Source: an uncultured Treponema sp. (GTDB lineage: Bacteria; Spirochaetota; Spirochaetia; Treponematales; Treponemataceae). Taken from it: a DNA stretch of 21,811 bases. Numbering within the stretch: position 1 is the first letter of the stretch; each line of letters starts with the position of its first letter. The notes beneath the pieces were generated by a model, which saw nothing but the letters and a program-made list of their open reading frames with translations, was not told the DNA's origin and made no database searches. The stretch covers positions 1 through 21,811 of the forward strand of contig CALDID010000139.1 of the NCBI GenBank assembly GCA_937901865.1, given 5' to 3'. Made by a program: the position numbers and the translations under genes. Of this stretch, positions 12,483 to 21,265 are shown in pieces.

Positions 12483-13810
12483 TGTTTGAAAATAAATCAA
12501 AAGAAGAAGCTACGCAGGAAATCTTAGCTAGCGTAAAAGAGTATTACAAGAAATTCATGATTAAGCCGGAATATAAAGACGGCGACAGAATTTCTTATGC
12601 TTCAAGAGTGTTTGACGAAAAAGAGATGGTAAATCTTGTAGACTCATCTCTTGAGTTCTGGCTTACAAGTGGAAGATATACTGACAAGTTTGAAAAGCAG
12701 CTTGGAGAATATATTGGAGCTCCGTTTGTTTCTCTCGTAAACTCTGGCAGTTCTGCAAACCTTTGTGCTTTTATGGCTCTTACTTCTCCACTCCTGAAGG
12801 AAAGACAAATTAAGCGTGGAGATGAGGTTATCACAGTTGCCTGCGGATTCCCAACGACAGTAACTCCGGTTTTAAACTATGGTGCAGTTCCAGTTTTTGT
12901 GGATGTCACAATACCACAATATAATATTGATGTTAGTCAGTTGGAAGCTGCATACAGTCCTAAAACAAAGGCTGTAATGATTGCTCATACACTTGGTAAT
13001 CCTTTTGATTTGAAAGCCGTCACAGAATTCTGTAAGAAACATAATCTCTGGCTTATTGAAGATAACTGTGATGCGCTTGGTTCAGAATATACCCTTGATG
13101 GAAAAACTTATAAAACTGGAACAATAGGTGACATTGGTACAAGCAGTTTCTATCCACCGCACCACATGACTATGGGTGAGGGCGGAGCTGTTTATACAAA
13201 GAATCCTATGCTTCATAAAATAATCCGCTCAATGCGTGACTGGGGGCGAGATTGTATTTGTCCGAGTGGGGTAGATAATCTTTGTAAGCATCGTTTTGAC
13301 CGACAATTCGGAACACTTCCGCTTGGTTATGACCATAAATATACATACAGTCATTTTGGATATAATTTAAAAGCAACAGACTTACAGGCAGCTGTAGGTT
13401 GTGCTCAGTTGGAAAAGTTCCCGACATTTGTGGAACGTAGAAAGTACAACTGGAAGAAAATCAGAGATGGTCTTCAGGGACTGGAGGATAAACTTATTTT
13501 ACCAGAGCCTGTTGAGAATGGAAATCCGAGCTGGTTCGGATTCTTAATCACTTGTAAAGAAGGTACTGACAGAACAGAACTTGTAAAGAAAATTGAATCT
13601 AATAATATTCAGACCAGGGCTTTGTTTGCAGGTAATCTGACAAGACACCCTTGTTTTGACCAGATTCGTGGAACTGATGAATATCGTGTAGTAGGAGATC
13701 TTTCTGTAACAGACAGAATCATGCGTGATACATTCTGGATTGGTGTTTATCCTGGAATGACTGATGCGATGCTCGATAAGATGATTAAAACAATCAAGGA
13801 GAGTATCTAG
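12482..13810 (+). CDS. rfbH: CDP-4-keto-6-deoxyglucose 3-dehydrase (E1)
   Basis: A 442-residue enzyme of the PMP- and [2Fe-2S]-dependent E1 type, which removes the C3 hydroxyl. It has the aminotransferase fold but a His-His pair (227-228, SFYPPHHMTMGEGG) where aminotransferases have the PLP lysine, the hallmark of E1. Iron-sulfur Cys are present: C196 (IEDNC) and the C-x-C-x7-C motif C258, C260, C268. Full length. E1 needs a ferredoxin-type reductase (E3; AscD/DdhD/RfbI), and none is encoded in the window. The stop overlaps the next GTG start by one base. Confidence 0.95.
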   Translation: MFENKSKEEATQEILASVKEYYKKFMIKPEYKDGDRISYASRVFDEKEMVNLVDSSLEFWLTSGRYTDKFEKQLGEYIGAPFVSLVNSGSSANLCAFMALTSPLLKERQIKRGDEVITVACGFPTTVTPVLNYGAVPVFVDVTIPQYNIDVSQLEAAYSPKTKAVMIAHTLGNPFDLKAVTEFCKKHNLWLIEDNCDALGSEYTLDGKTYKTGTIGDIGTSSFYPPHHMTMGEGGAVYTKNPMLHKIIRSMRDWGRDCICPSGVDNLCKHRFDRQFGTLPLGYDHKYTYSHFGYNLKATDLQAAVGCAQLEKFPTFVERRKYNWKKIRDGLQGLEDKLILPEPVENGNPSWFGFLITCKEGTDRTELVKKIESNNIQTRALFAGNLTRHPCFDQIRGTDEYRVVGDLSVTDRIMRDTFWIGVYPGMTDAMLDKMIKTIKESI

Positions 13811-14349
13811 TGATTTCTGCTATTGATACAGAATTTGAAGGACTAAAACTTATTGAAACAAATCATTTTCAAGATGAAAGAGGTTTATTTCATAAGTATT
13901 TTTCCAGAGGTGACTTTTCTGTTCTTGGATTAGATACGGATTTTAAGGAATCCTACTATTCAATAAATAAGAAAGATGTCATCAGAGGAATGCATTTTCA
14001 AATTCCGCCTGCTGCTCATACGAAGCTAGTATACGTTACGAACGGCAAAATCATAGATGTCTGTCTTGATATTCGTAAGAATTCAAAAACCTTTGGTAAA
14101 TGTTTTTCAGTTGAACTTTCTGGAAAAACTGCAAAATGTGTATATATTCCAAAAGGTTTTGCACATGGCTTTGTCTCGCTTGAAGACAACACTTGTGTTC
14201 ATTATATGCAGACAACTTGTTATAACAAGGACTGTGATAAGGGCATAAGTTATGATAGCTTCGGTTTTGATTGGGGTGTGAAAAATCCGATTGTTTCTGG
14301 GCGTGATAAAACGCATCCAAGATTTGAGGAGTTTGTATCGCCATTCTGA
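13810..14349 (+). CDS. Second RmlC-like sugar epimerase
   Basis: A 179-residue cupin of the dTDP-4-dehydrorhamnose 3,5-epimerase family, distinct from the one at 11820. Active-site residues are conserved: H62 (RGMHFQ), K72 (HTKLV), Y132 (VHYMQ) and D166 (VSGRD). The GTG start overlaps the rfbH stop (TAGTG) and has AAGGAG upstream. Two epimerases of this family in one pathway may act at different steps or carbons (for example 3- versus 5-epimerisation), or serve a second sugar. Which one is the AscE equivalent cannot be told from sequence alone. Confidence 0.82.
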   Translation: MISAIDTEFEGLKLIETNHFQDERGLFHKYFSRGDFSVLGLDTDFKESYYSINKKDVIRGMHFQIPPAAHTKLVYVTNGKIIDVCLDIRKNSKTFGKCFSVELSGKTAKCVYIPKGFAHGFVSLEDNTCVHYMQTTCYNKDCDKGISYDSFGFDWGVKNPIVSGRDKTHPRFEEFVSPF

Positions 14350-14398
14350 TAGTTTGACTAATAAAGATTCAGCTGCCAACTGCAAGTTTATTCTGTCT

Positions 14399-14415
14399 TA
14401 TGTTTTAAAAGCATA
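14399..14415. promoter_or_regulatory. Near-perfect palindrome before glf
   Basis: TATGTTTTAAAAGCATA is a palindrome except for one T-G position. It lies in the 78-base gap before glf and overlaps its AGGAGA ribosome site. A TTGACT is present at 14354-14359 but has no matching -10. It may be an operator, or chance in AT-rich DNA. Confidence 0.3.
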
Positions 14416-14427
14416 GGAGATTCTATT

Positions 14428-15576
14428 GTGATAGATTTTGATATACTTGTTGTCGGTTGCGGATTAACAGGAAGTGTTATTGCGAGGGAGCTTGCAAAGC
14501 AAGGAAAAAAAGTCTGTATTATTGAAAGGCGTAATCATATTGCAGGAAATATGTATGATTATGTTGATAAGAATGGTTGCTTAGTTTCTTTATATGGGCC
14601 ACATACTTTTCATACTAAAAAGAAAAAATTGTATGATTATATATGTAAATATGGTGATTGGCAGAATTTCAAACTGACTTGTGGTGCTGTAATAAACGGT
14701 AAATATACTCCAACACCTTTTAATTTTCAAACCATTGATGATTTTTTCGAAGCAAAGAAAGCTAACGAAATAAAAGATGCAATTAAGAAGGAGTATCCAA
14801 ATCAAGAAACGGCAACTGTTACGGAGTTATTAAATCATAAAAATCCTTTGATTAAAGAATATGCTACTTTTTTGTTTGAAAATGATTACAGTCTTTACAC
14901 TGCAAAACAGTGGGGTTGTTCACCAGAAGAGATAGATCCTAGCGTATTAAAAAGAGTTCCTGTTAGATTTAATTATGAAGTTGGATATTTTGAAGATAAG
15001 TTTCAGGTAATGCCAAAAACTTCATTTATTAATTTCTTTGAAAACTTATTGAATCATCCTAATATAGAAATACATTTGAATGAGGATGCAACAAAAACGA
15101 TAAAGCTCGAAGATAAGTCTGGCAGTATTTATATAAAAGATGAACGATTTATGGGGAAGTTATTCTTTACGGGCGCAATAGACGAATTGTTTGGTTGTAA
15201 GTATGGAAAACTTCCATACCGTTCACTTAGATTTGAGTGGAAAACTGAGAATAAACAAAGCTTTCAGAATGCACCGGTTGTAGCATATCCGCAAGCAAAA
15301 GATTTTATTCGTATAACAGAATATACAAAAGTTCCGGTGCAGGATATTGGTGACAAAACTGTTTATGCAGTTGAATATTCTTTGCCATATAAGGCTGGTG
15401 AAACAAATGAACCTTATTATCCAGTTCTAACTGAGGAATCTAAGGCTGTATATGAGAAATATAGAGTTGAAGCTGAAAAATATCCGCAATTAAATCTTTG
15501 CGGAAGACTTGGTGATTTTAAATATTATAATATGGATCAGGCTCTGGAAAGGGCTTTGGAATGTATAACACAATAG
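14428..15576 (+). CDS. glf: UDP-galactopyranose mutase
   Basis: A 382-residue flavoenzyme that interconverts UDP-galactopyranose and UDP-galactofuranose. The FAD motif is VVGCGLTGSVIA (8-19), followed by the ERRNHIAGN segment (33-41). The C-terminal flavin-binding stretch LCGRLGDFKYYNMDQAL is typical of Glf. Length is standard. The GTG start has AGGAGA seven bases upstream. Its presence predicts galactofuranose in the glycan. After a 78-base gap it opens the second, visibly more AT-rich half of the operon. Confidence 0.95.
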   Translation: MIDFDILVVGCGLTGSVIARELAKQGKKVCIIERRNHIAGNMYDYVDKNGCLVSLYGPHTFHTKKKKLYDYICKYGDWQNFKLTCGAVINGKYTPTPFNFQTIDDFFEAKKANEIKDAIKKEYPNQETATVTELLNHKNPLIKEYATFLFENDYSLYTAKQWGCSPEEIDPSVLKRVPVRFNYEVGYFEDKFQVMPKTSFINFFENLLNHPNIEIHLNEDATKTIKLEDKSGSIYIKDERFMGKLFFTGAIDELFGCKYGKLPYRSLRFEWKTENKQSFQNAPVVAYPQAKDFIRITEYTKVPVQDIGDKTVYAVEYSLPYKAGETNEPYYPVLTEESKAVYEKYRVEAEKYPQLNLCGRLGDFKYYNMDQALERALECITQ

Positions 15577-15588
15577 AAAGAGAAGATT

Positions 15589-16608
15589 ATGGACTTAATA
15601 AACAATATTAATAGTTTTGAACTAATTAAAAATATAAGAACAGATTTGCTTTATGGCAATATTTCACAATTTCCAACTGCAAAATTAACAATTGCCATTC
15701 CAACATACAAAAGACCTGATGCATTAAAAGAAGCAATAAAAAGTGCTTTATTTCAAGATTCAAAAAATAAAGATTACTACATAATAGTAGTAGACAATGA
15801 TGATTCTGATTCAGATGAAATATTGGAACTGGTAAAAAGTTTTGATGATAAACATTTGCTTTATTTTAAGAATCAGAAAAATTTGGGTATGGAGCAGAAT
15901 TGGAACAGAGCTATAGAACTTGCACCTACTCCTTTTGTTGCGCTTTTGCACGATGATGATTTATTATGTCCAAATTTTTTAGATGTTATAAATAAAGTTA
16001 TAAAACGAGCTGATAAACAAACAATTTGTTATGTAAATGCTTATTATCAATATGATAAGAATTATGCAATGTTTCATGATGATATAAAATCAAAAGATAA
16101 TATTATTGATTCAGTTGTAAAATCATGCTTTATGTTATTTGGAGGAAATAAGCTTACTACATTAAAATCGTGGTATACATATTTTACGGGTAATTTTTTT
16201 GGAGCACCTACTTGTGGTATTCTGATAAATAAAGATTTAATGCTTGAGACTGGTGGGTTTAATCCAAAGTTTCATCCTTTAGCAGATTGGTGCATGTTCC
16301 AATATCTTGCATTTAATAAAAAATATAAGATTAGATTTATTCATAAGTCTATTGGTATTTACAGATGGGATATAAATGCTTCGTTTAATCCTGAAGTTTT
16401 AGCGAAAGCAGACAGAGGCAATATTGAATTTATGGATTCTGTTATTCAAGCTGATTCATTTGTTAATAAAATTCATAGAAATTTTAATAATAGTAAGTGG
16501 AAGACAATAATTTATCCTATTTTTACAAAAATTGTTGGTATAAAAACATTTTCTAAACGTAAAGTAATACGAAGCTTATCTGAAATTGGAATTACAAATC
16601 TAAAATAA
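15589..16608 (+). CDS. Family 2 glycosyltransferase
   Basis: A 339-residue GT-A fold transferase, probably acting at the cytoplasmic face to extend the lipid-linked repeat unit. The N-terminal strand is LTIAIPTYKRPDALKEAI (33-50), the nucleotide-binding region includes IVVDNDDSDSD and the metal-binding DxD equivalent is HDDD (121-124). No membrane helix. Donor and acceptor cannot be predicted; the upstream glf makes UDP-Galf one candidate donor. It follows glf by 12 bases with a weak ribosome site (AGAGAAG). Confidence 0.85.
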   Translation: MDLINNINSFELIKNIRTDLLYGNISQFPTAKLTIAIPTYKRPDALKEAIKSALFQDSKNKDYYIIVVDNDDSDSDEILELVKSFDDKHLLYFKNQKNLGMEQNWNRAIELAPTPFVALLHDDDLLCPNFLDVINKVIKRADKQTICYVNAYYQYDKNYAMFHDDIKSKDNIIDSVVKSCFMLFGGNKLTTLKSWYTYFTGNFFGAPTCGILINKDLMLETGGFNPKFHPLADWCMFQYLAFNKKYKIRFIHKSIGIYRWDINASFNPEVLAKADRGNIEFMDSVIQADSFVNKIHRNFNNSKWKTIIYPIFTKIVGIKTFSKRKVIRSLSEIGITNLK

Positions 16609-16609
16609 A

Positions 16610-18037
16610 ATGTTTGAATTAAAAAGAAAAGATATTATTTGGGGATATGTTGCACAGATTTTCTCAATGGCAACCGGAATAATAATCCTTCCTCTAATTC
16701 TGAGGTTATTAACAGAATCAGAAATTGGTTTTTACTATGTAATAAGCACTATTGGAAGTTTGATAACATTATTTGATTTCGGTTTTTCTTCACAGTTTGG
16801 GAGAAACATTGCTTACATTTTCAGTGGTTCGAAAAAAGTTGAAAAAGAGGGAATAGTTGAAATATCTGAAAATTCGGAAATAGATTTCCATCTTCTTGCA
16901 GTAATGCTTGAAGCAGCAAAAAAAACATATAGATATATTTCTGTTGTTGCTTTTGGAATTAGTCTAACATTAGGTTCCTTTTATATTTATCATGTAACAG
17001 ATGGCTTTACAACTATTAATAATGTTGTAACTATCTGGGGGTTATATTCGTTATTCATTTTTTTAAATTTATATTACACTTATTATGATTCATTTCTACA
17101 AGGAAGCGGAAAAGTAACAGAATCGAGAAAGTCTAATATCTTTGGTAAGTGTGCATATCTTATTATAGCTTTTGTTTTATTGATATTACGGACTGGTTTA
17201 ATAGGAGTTATGATTGCAAATATCATTTCTGTTTTCATACAGAGAATTATTGCTAAATCTTATTTCTTTAAAAAAGAGTTAAAACAAAAATTAAAAAGCG
17301 AAACTGTTACTAAACAAGAAAAAAGAGATGTATTCACCAAAATCTGGTTTAATGCCAAAAAACAAGGACTGGTCTCATTAGCTGGTATTGTAAATGGAAA
17401 GCTAGGAATTTTTATTGCCGGTGTGTATTTGTCACTTAAAGAAATGGGGAGTTATGGACTTCTATTACAGCTTGGTGGTCTTATAACAAGTATTTGTAAT
17501 ACTACTTTGAATACATACTATCCAAGATTATGTTCTCTTAGGGTTCAAAATAAGAAGAAAGATGTTTATGATAGCTTTTGTAAAATAATGGGACTTTCAT
17601 ATTTTTTATATATACTAGGTAGTTTGTTTTTATTATTTTGCATTCCAATTCTTCTTGACTTAATAGGTTCAAATGCAGTTTTACCATCTACGAAAATTGT
17701 TGTAGCTTATTTAATAGTTAATATTTTTGATGTTACTGCTGGAGCGGCAATTTCTCTTGTATCAATTGATAATAAGATACCTTTTATGAAGGCATCACTA
17801 ATTTCATCCGCAGCAATTATCGTATTAACAATAATTGGATTTCAGTTTTTCCATATAAAATTATTTGGCTTAATTCTAATACCAGGTATTGTACAGCTTT
17901 CATATAATTATTGGAAATGGCCAAATGAAATTTTTAAAAACTATAATTCAAATATTTTAAAATACTTATACGCCTGTATTATAGGATTTACAATGTTTTT
18001 TAAAGAATTCTTTGGAAAGCGAAATAGTTCTTTATAG
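16610..18037 (+). CDS. Wzx-type oligosaccharide flippase
   Basis: A 475-residue integral membrane protein of the PST/MOP superfamily with about 12 predicted hydrophobic segments. The first (about 9-32) and the FGFSSQFGRN loop after the second are typical of O-unit translocases. A short hydrophilic segment (about 77-97) follows the second helix. It would flip the lipid-linked repeat unit across the inner membrane. It starts one base after the upstream stop, and the start region lacks a good Shine-Dalgarno sequence, so translation probably relies on coupling. Confidence 0.87.
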   Translation: MFELKRKDIIWGYVAQIFSMATGIIILPLILRLLTESEIGFYYVISTIGSLITLFDFGFSSQFGRNIAYIFSGSKKVEKEGIVEISENSEIDFHLLAVMLEAAKKTYRYISVVAFGISLTLGSFYIYHVTDGFTTINNVVTIWGLYSLFIFLNLYYTYYDSFLQGSGKVTESRKSNIFGKCAYLIIAFVLLILRTGLIGVMIANIISVFIQRIIAKSYFFKKELKQKLKSETVTKQEKRDVFTKIWFNAKKQGLVSLAGIVNGKLGIFIAGVYLSLKEMGSYGLLLQLGGLITSICNTTLNTYYPRLCSLRVQNKKKDVYDSFCKIMGLSYFLYILGSLFLLFCIPILLDLIGSNAVLPSTKIVVAYLIVNIFDVTAGAAISLVSIDNKIPFMKASLISSAAIIVLTIIGFQFFHIKLFGLILIPGIVQLSYNYWKWPNEIFKNYNSNILKYLYACIIGFTMFFKEFFGKRNSSL

Positions 18038-18051
18038 GAGACAATAGATTT

Positions 18052-18897
18052 ATGAAAGGAATAACAGCCCATGTAATGGTTAAAAATGAGGACTGCTATA
18101 TTTGGTATGCTATTATGTCTACGATTGATTTTGTAGACAAAATGATTATCTTTGATACAGGATCTCAAGATGATACAAAAAAAATAATTGAATATGTAAT
18201 CAATCTTAAAGATGAATATAAAAACAAAATTATTTATCAAGAGACTCCTGTTAATAATCGTAATGATTTTACTGTATGGCGACAAAAACAACTTGATATG
18301 ACCGAAACAGAGTTTTTCTTTACTGTAGATGGTGATGAGATTTGGTGGGAAGACAGCTTAAAAGAAATACGTGATATTATTGAAAAAGATGATGATGTAA
18401 AACTTATTGCAACTCGTGACTATTATTGCGCAGGAGACATCTTCCATTATCGAGATAAAAAGCGTGACAAATATGGAATAAAAGGTGTTTGGAACAATAC
18501 AGAACAACCCCCTGTTTTTTTAGAGGAAGCAGCAAATATTCGTATTTATTCCAAAAACATACCTGGTCTTCATATTGGCGGACCGTATGGAATAGAGGGG
18601 GCTTTTGATGAAAATAATAAAGATGTCCAGAATAATGTATATAAGACCGTTGTTCAGAACGGTTATTATCTTCATGCATCATATTTACAGCGTTCATCAA
18701 TGAAATTAAAGGATGTAAAAGTTTATTCAAGATTAAGGAAAATGTTTACATCTTATGATTACACATTCCCTAAAGATTTCCATTTCCCTGAGATTATGTA
18801 TAAAGATAAACCTGATTTTATATTTGATCCATTTAAGTATAAAATGGGATTTGAGCGTAAAATAATAAATACACTTAGAAGAATAGGCAGAAAATAA
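18052..18897 (+). CDS. Family 2-like glycosyltransferase
   Basis: A 281-residue GT-A protein of the branch with an N-terminal HVMVKNEDCYI motif (about 7-17), then DTGSQDDT (35-42) and VDGDEIWWE (92-100), whose DGDE is the metal site. Similar enzymes occur in LPS-core and O-antigen loci. The substrate is unknown. AGGAGA lies ten bases before the ATG. The next gene begins two bases after its stop. Confidence 0.8.
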   Translation: MKGITAHVMVKNEDCYIWYAIMSTIDFVDKMIIFDTGSQDDTKKIIEYVINLKDEYKNKIIYQETPVNNRNDFTVWRQKQLDMTETEFFFTVDGDEIWWEDSLKEIRDIIEKDDDVKLIATRDYYCAGDIFHYRDKKRDKYGIKGVWNNTEQPPVFLEEAANIRIYSKNIPGLHIGGPYGIEGAFDENNKDVQNNVYKTVVQNGYYLHASYLQRSSMKLKDVKVYSRLRKMFTSYDYTFPKDFHFPEIMYKDKPDFIFDPFKYKMGFERKIINTLRRIGRK

Positions 18898-18899
18898 AA

Positions 18900-20078
18900 A
18901 TGCAAAATAATACCTCAGAGAAAATTAGACTTGCAATTATAGCTTCAGGTGGTCTTGCAAGTGCGGGTACTCAAAAATTTTTACAGATGATTGCAATAAA
19001 CCTACCTAAAGACAAATATTCCGTTGATTTCTATTATACTGCAGATAACAAGGATGATTCTAAAGCAAAACTCTTGGAAGAAAATGGGGTGAAACTTATA
19101 GAATTTCATGTGGATGGTGTGAAAAATCATTTTTATAAATCTACTGCTGCAAAATCTGATTTTTTTGATAAATGGGAAAAAAAGTACGATATAGTTCAAA
19201 TTGCAACTTGCGGAATTAGCGGATATCCTATTTACAAAATTAAAAATATACCTGTTGTTGATTCTTTGCACTACATAAGTGGTGTAAATAATGATTATAA
19301 CATTTCAAGGGTAATGCAGATTTCTGAATTTTCACAGAATATGTGGTTAAAACGTGGCGGTGATAAATCTCGTTGTGTTATGGTTTCGCATCCTATGAAA
19401 ATGGAAAACTTTGAATTTATTGACTTCCGGAAAAAATTTGGGATATCTGAGGATGCATTTGTTTATGGCTTTCATCAGCGTAATAGCGATCAGATTTTTT
19501 CAGATATACCTTTGAAAGCTTTTAAAAAAATTGAAACAGATAAGAATGCTTTTATTGTTTGTGGTGGTAGCAAATTATACAAAAAACAAGCTAAAGATTT
19601 AGGTATAAAAAATGTTTATTTTATAGATTACACTTCTGACACAAATATTCTTTACAGTTTCCTTAAGTCAATTGATGTGTATGCTCATGGACGAAAAGAC
19701 GGAGAGTTGAATTCTACAGCAATTGCAGAAGCATTGTATTTTTCGAAACCTGTAATTACTCATTATTCCACTGCATTTAATGGTCAAGCAGAAGTAATTC
19801 AAGGTAATGGGTTTATAGTAAATAATGCAGATGAATATGCGGAAAAGATGAAAAAACTTGAAAGTGATAAAGATTTTTATGAGGAATGTTCAAAGGCTTC
19901 AAAGAAGATTTTTTATGAAAAATATGATGTAAACTCTCAATTAGAAAATATTATGCACATATATGATGGCGTATTACAAAACCCATACCCACATAAGATT
20001 CATCGTTACATATCAAAATACACGGGATTTATCCGTAATACATTATATCTAGTTAAAACAAAGCTTTTGAGAAAATAG
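18900..20078 (+). CDS. GT-B (family 4-like) glycosyltransferase
   Basis: A 392-residue GT-B protein with an N-terminal glycine-rich loop (ASGGLASAGTQKF, about 16-28) and a C-terminal donor domain containing the E-x7-E signature E269-E277 (GELNSTAIAEAL). The C-terminal tail is basic (KTKLLRK), which suits peripheral membrane association. Donor and acceptor are not predictable. No clear Shine-Dalgarno sequence; coupling with the upstream gene is likely. Confidence 0.82.
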   Translation: MQNNTSEKIRLAIIASGGLASAGTQKFLQMIAINLPKDKYSVDFYYTADNKDDSKAKLLEENGVKLIEFHVDGVKNHFYKSTAAKSDFFDKWEKKYDIVQIATCGISGYPIYKIKNIPVVDSLHYISGVNNDYNISRVMQISEFSQNMWLKRGGDKSRCVMVSHPMKMENFEFIDFRKKFGISEDAFVYGFHQRNSDQIFSDIPLKAFKKIETDKNAFIVCGGSKLYKKQAKDLGIKNVYFIDYTSDTNILYSFLKSIDVYAHGRKDGELNSTAIAEALYFSKPVITHYSTAFNGQAEVIQGNGFIVNNADEYAEKMKKLESDKDFYEECSKASKKIFYEKYDVNSQLENIMHIYDGVLQNPYPHKIHRYISKYTGFIRNTLYLVKTKLLRK

Positions 20079-20080
20079 TC

Positions 20081-21265
20081 ATGACAAATTTTGCGCAGTT
20101 CTTTATTCTTCCCTTTTACGATTTTCATCTAGATAAAGATGTTGGGTTGTTTCCTATTTATCTACAACAATATTTTGATGAGACAACAATTTTTAAGGTT
20201 GGTCAGAATGAACACAAATCAACCGAAAAAAGAGGAATAAAAATAAGAGATTTTTGTACCAATAAAGCAATATATGATAATAAGAACGTAGCCATGTCTG
20301 TAAAATATCAGCTTTCATGTGTAAAACCTGCAGTAAAGACAATTAAGACTGAAAATATTACACACGTTATGCTGTTTCATCTTTCATATTTTACAATGGC
20401 TTTAGTTTTATATTTAAAAACTTTTTTGCCAAAGGTAAAAATTTATTTAAAACTTGATATGGCATGTGCGGATGCTACAAGTGCTATAAATGGAGTTCAG
20501 AACAGTTTTATTAAAAGAATAATTTACAGGCACGTAATAAGAAACGTTAATCTTTTAAGTGCTGAAGTTACTGATGTTGTAAATTCTTTGAAATCTAATA
20601 AAATCTTTTCAAAAGTCCAGCTTGTACCTAATGGTTTTGATGATTTGAATCTTCCGAACTCTAGTGATAAATTGATAAAAGAAAAAACGATAATAACAGT
20701 AGGAAGGTTAGGAACATATCAAAAAAATACTGAACTCCTTTTAGATATCCTGACTAAAATTGATTTAAAAGACTGGAAAGTGAAACTTATTGGTCAGATA
20801 GAAAATGAAGAACAGAATTTTCAGGAAAAGATGGATACTTTTTATGAAGCGCATCCAGATTTAAAAGAAAAAATCTCTTTTACAGGTGCTATTTATGATA
20901 AAGAAGAATTATCTCGGCTTTATGAAAGCTCTCAAACCTTGATGTTTACATCAAGGTTTGAGGGCTTTGCTCTTGTATTCCTTGAAGCAGCATTTCACGG
21001 CCTTTATATTATGACAACAGAGGTAGGAGCTGCAAAAGATATTACTCAAAACGGACAGCTAGGATTCATTGCAGATAAAAGCAAAGAGCAAGAACAAGAT
21101 TTAGAAGTTATTACAGAACAATTTAAAGAGAAGCTGCAGAATATTATAGATGGGAAATTTGATGCAATTTCCGCTGGTGCTGAACAAAGAAAATTTGTAA
21201 TAGAAAACTTTTCTATGTCAAATATAGTTTCGAGAGACTTCTTTAAGGAATGGAGTAAGGCATGA
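20081..21265 (+). CDS. Family 4 glycosyltransferase
   Basis: A 394-residue GT-B transferase. The C-terminal domain opens with TVGRLGTYQKNTELLLDIL, and the E-x7-E motif is E294-E302 (EGFALVFLE), preceded by TSR. Its mRNA contains an unusually long hairpin exactly over this conserved site (listed separately). It starts two bases after the upstream stop and overlaps the next gene by four bases (ATGA). Confidence 0.88.
   Translation: MTNFAQFFILPFYDFHLDKDVGLFPIYLQQYFDETTIFKVGQNEHKSTEKRGIKIRDFCTNKAIYDNKNVAMSVKYQLSCVKPAVKTIKTENITHVMLFHLSYFTMALVLYLKTFLPKVKIYLKLDMACADATSAINGVQNSFIKRIIYRHVIRNVNLLSAEVTDVVNSLKSNKIFSKVQLVPNGFDDLNLPNSSDKLIKEKTIITVGRLGTYQKNTELLLDILTKIDLKDWKVKLIGQIENEEQNFQEKMDTFYEAHPDLKEKISFTGAIYDKEELSRLYESSQTLMFTSRFEGFALVFLEAAFHGLYIMTTEVGAAKDITQNGQLGFIADKSKEQEQDLEVITEQFKEKLQNIIDGKFDAISAGAEQRKFVIENFSMSNIVSRDFFKEWSKA
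20925..20968 (+). repeat. 20-bp hairpin inside the GT4 coding sequence
   Basis: Arms 20925-20944 and 20949-20968 pair along 20 bp with one G-U and a four-base TTTA loop; the inner 14 bp (20931-20944 with 20949-20962) are perfect. No T-run follows, so it is not a standard terminator. It encodes residues about 282-296, including the start of the conserved SRFEGF motif. Confidence 0.85.
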
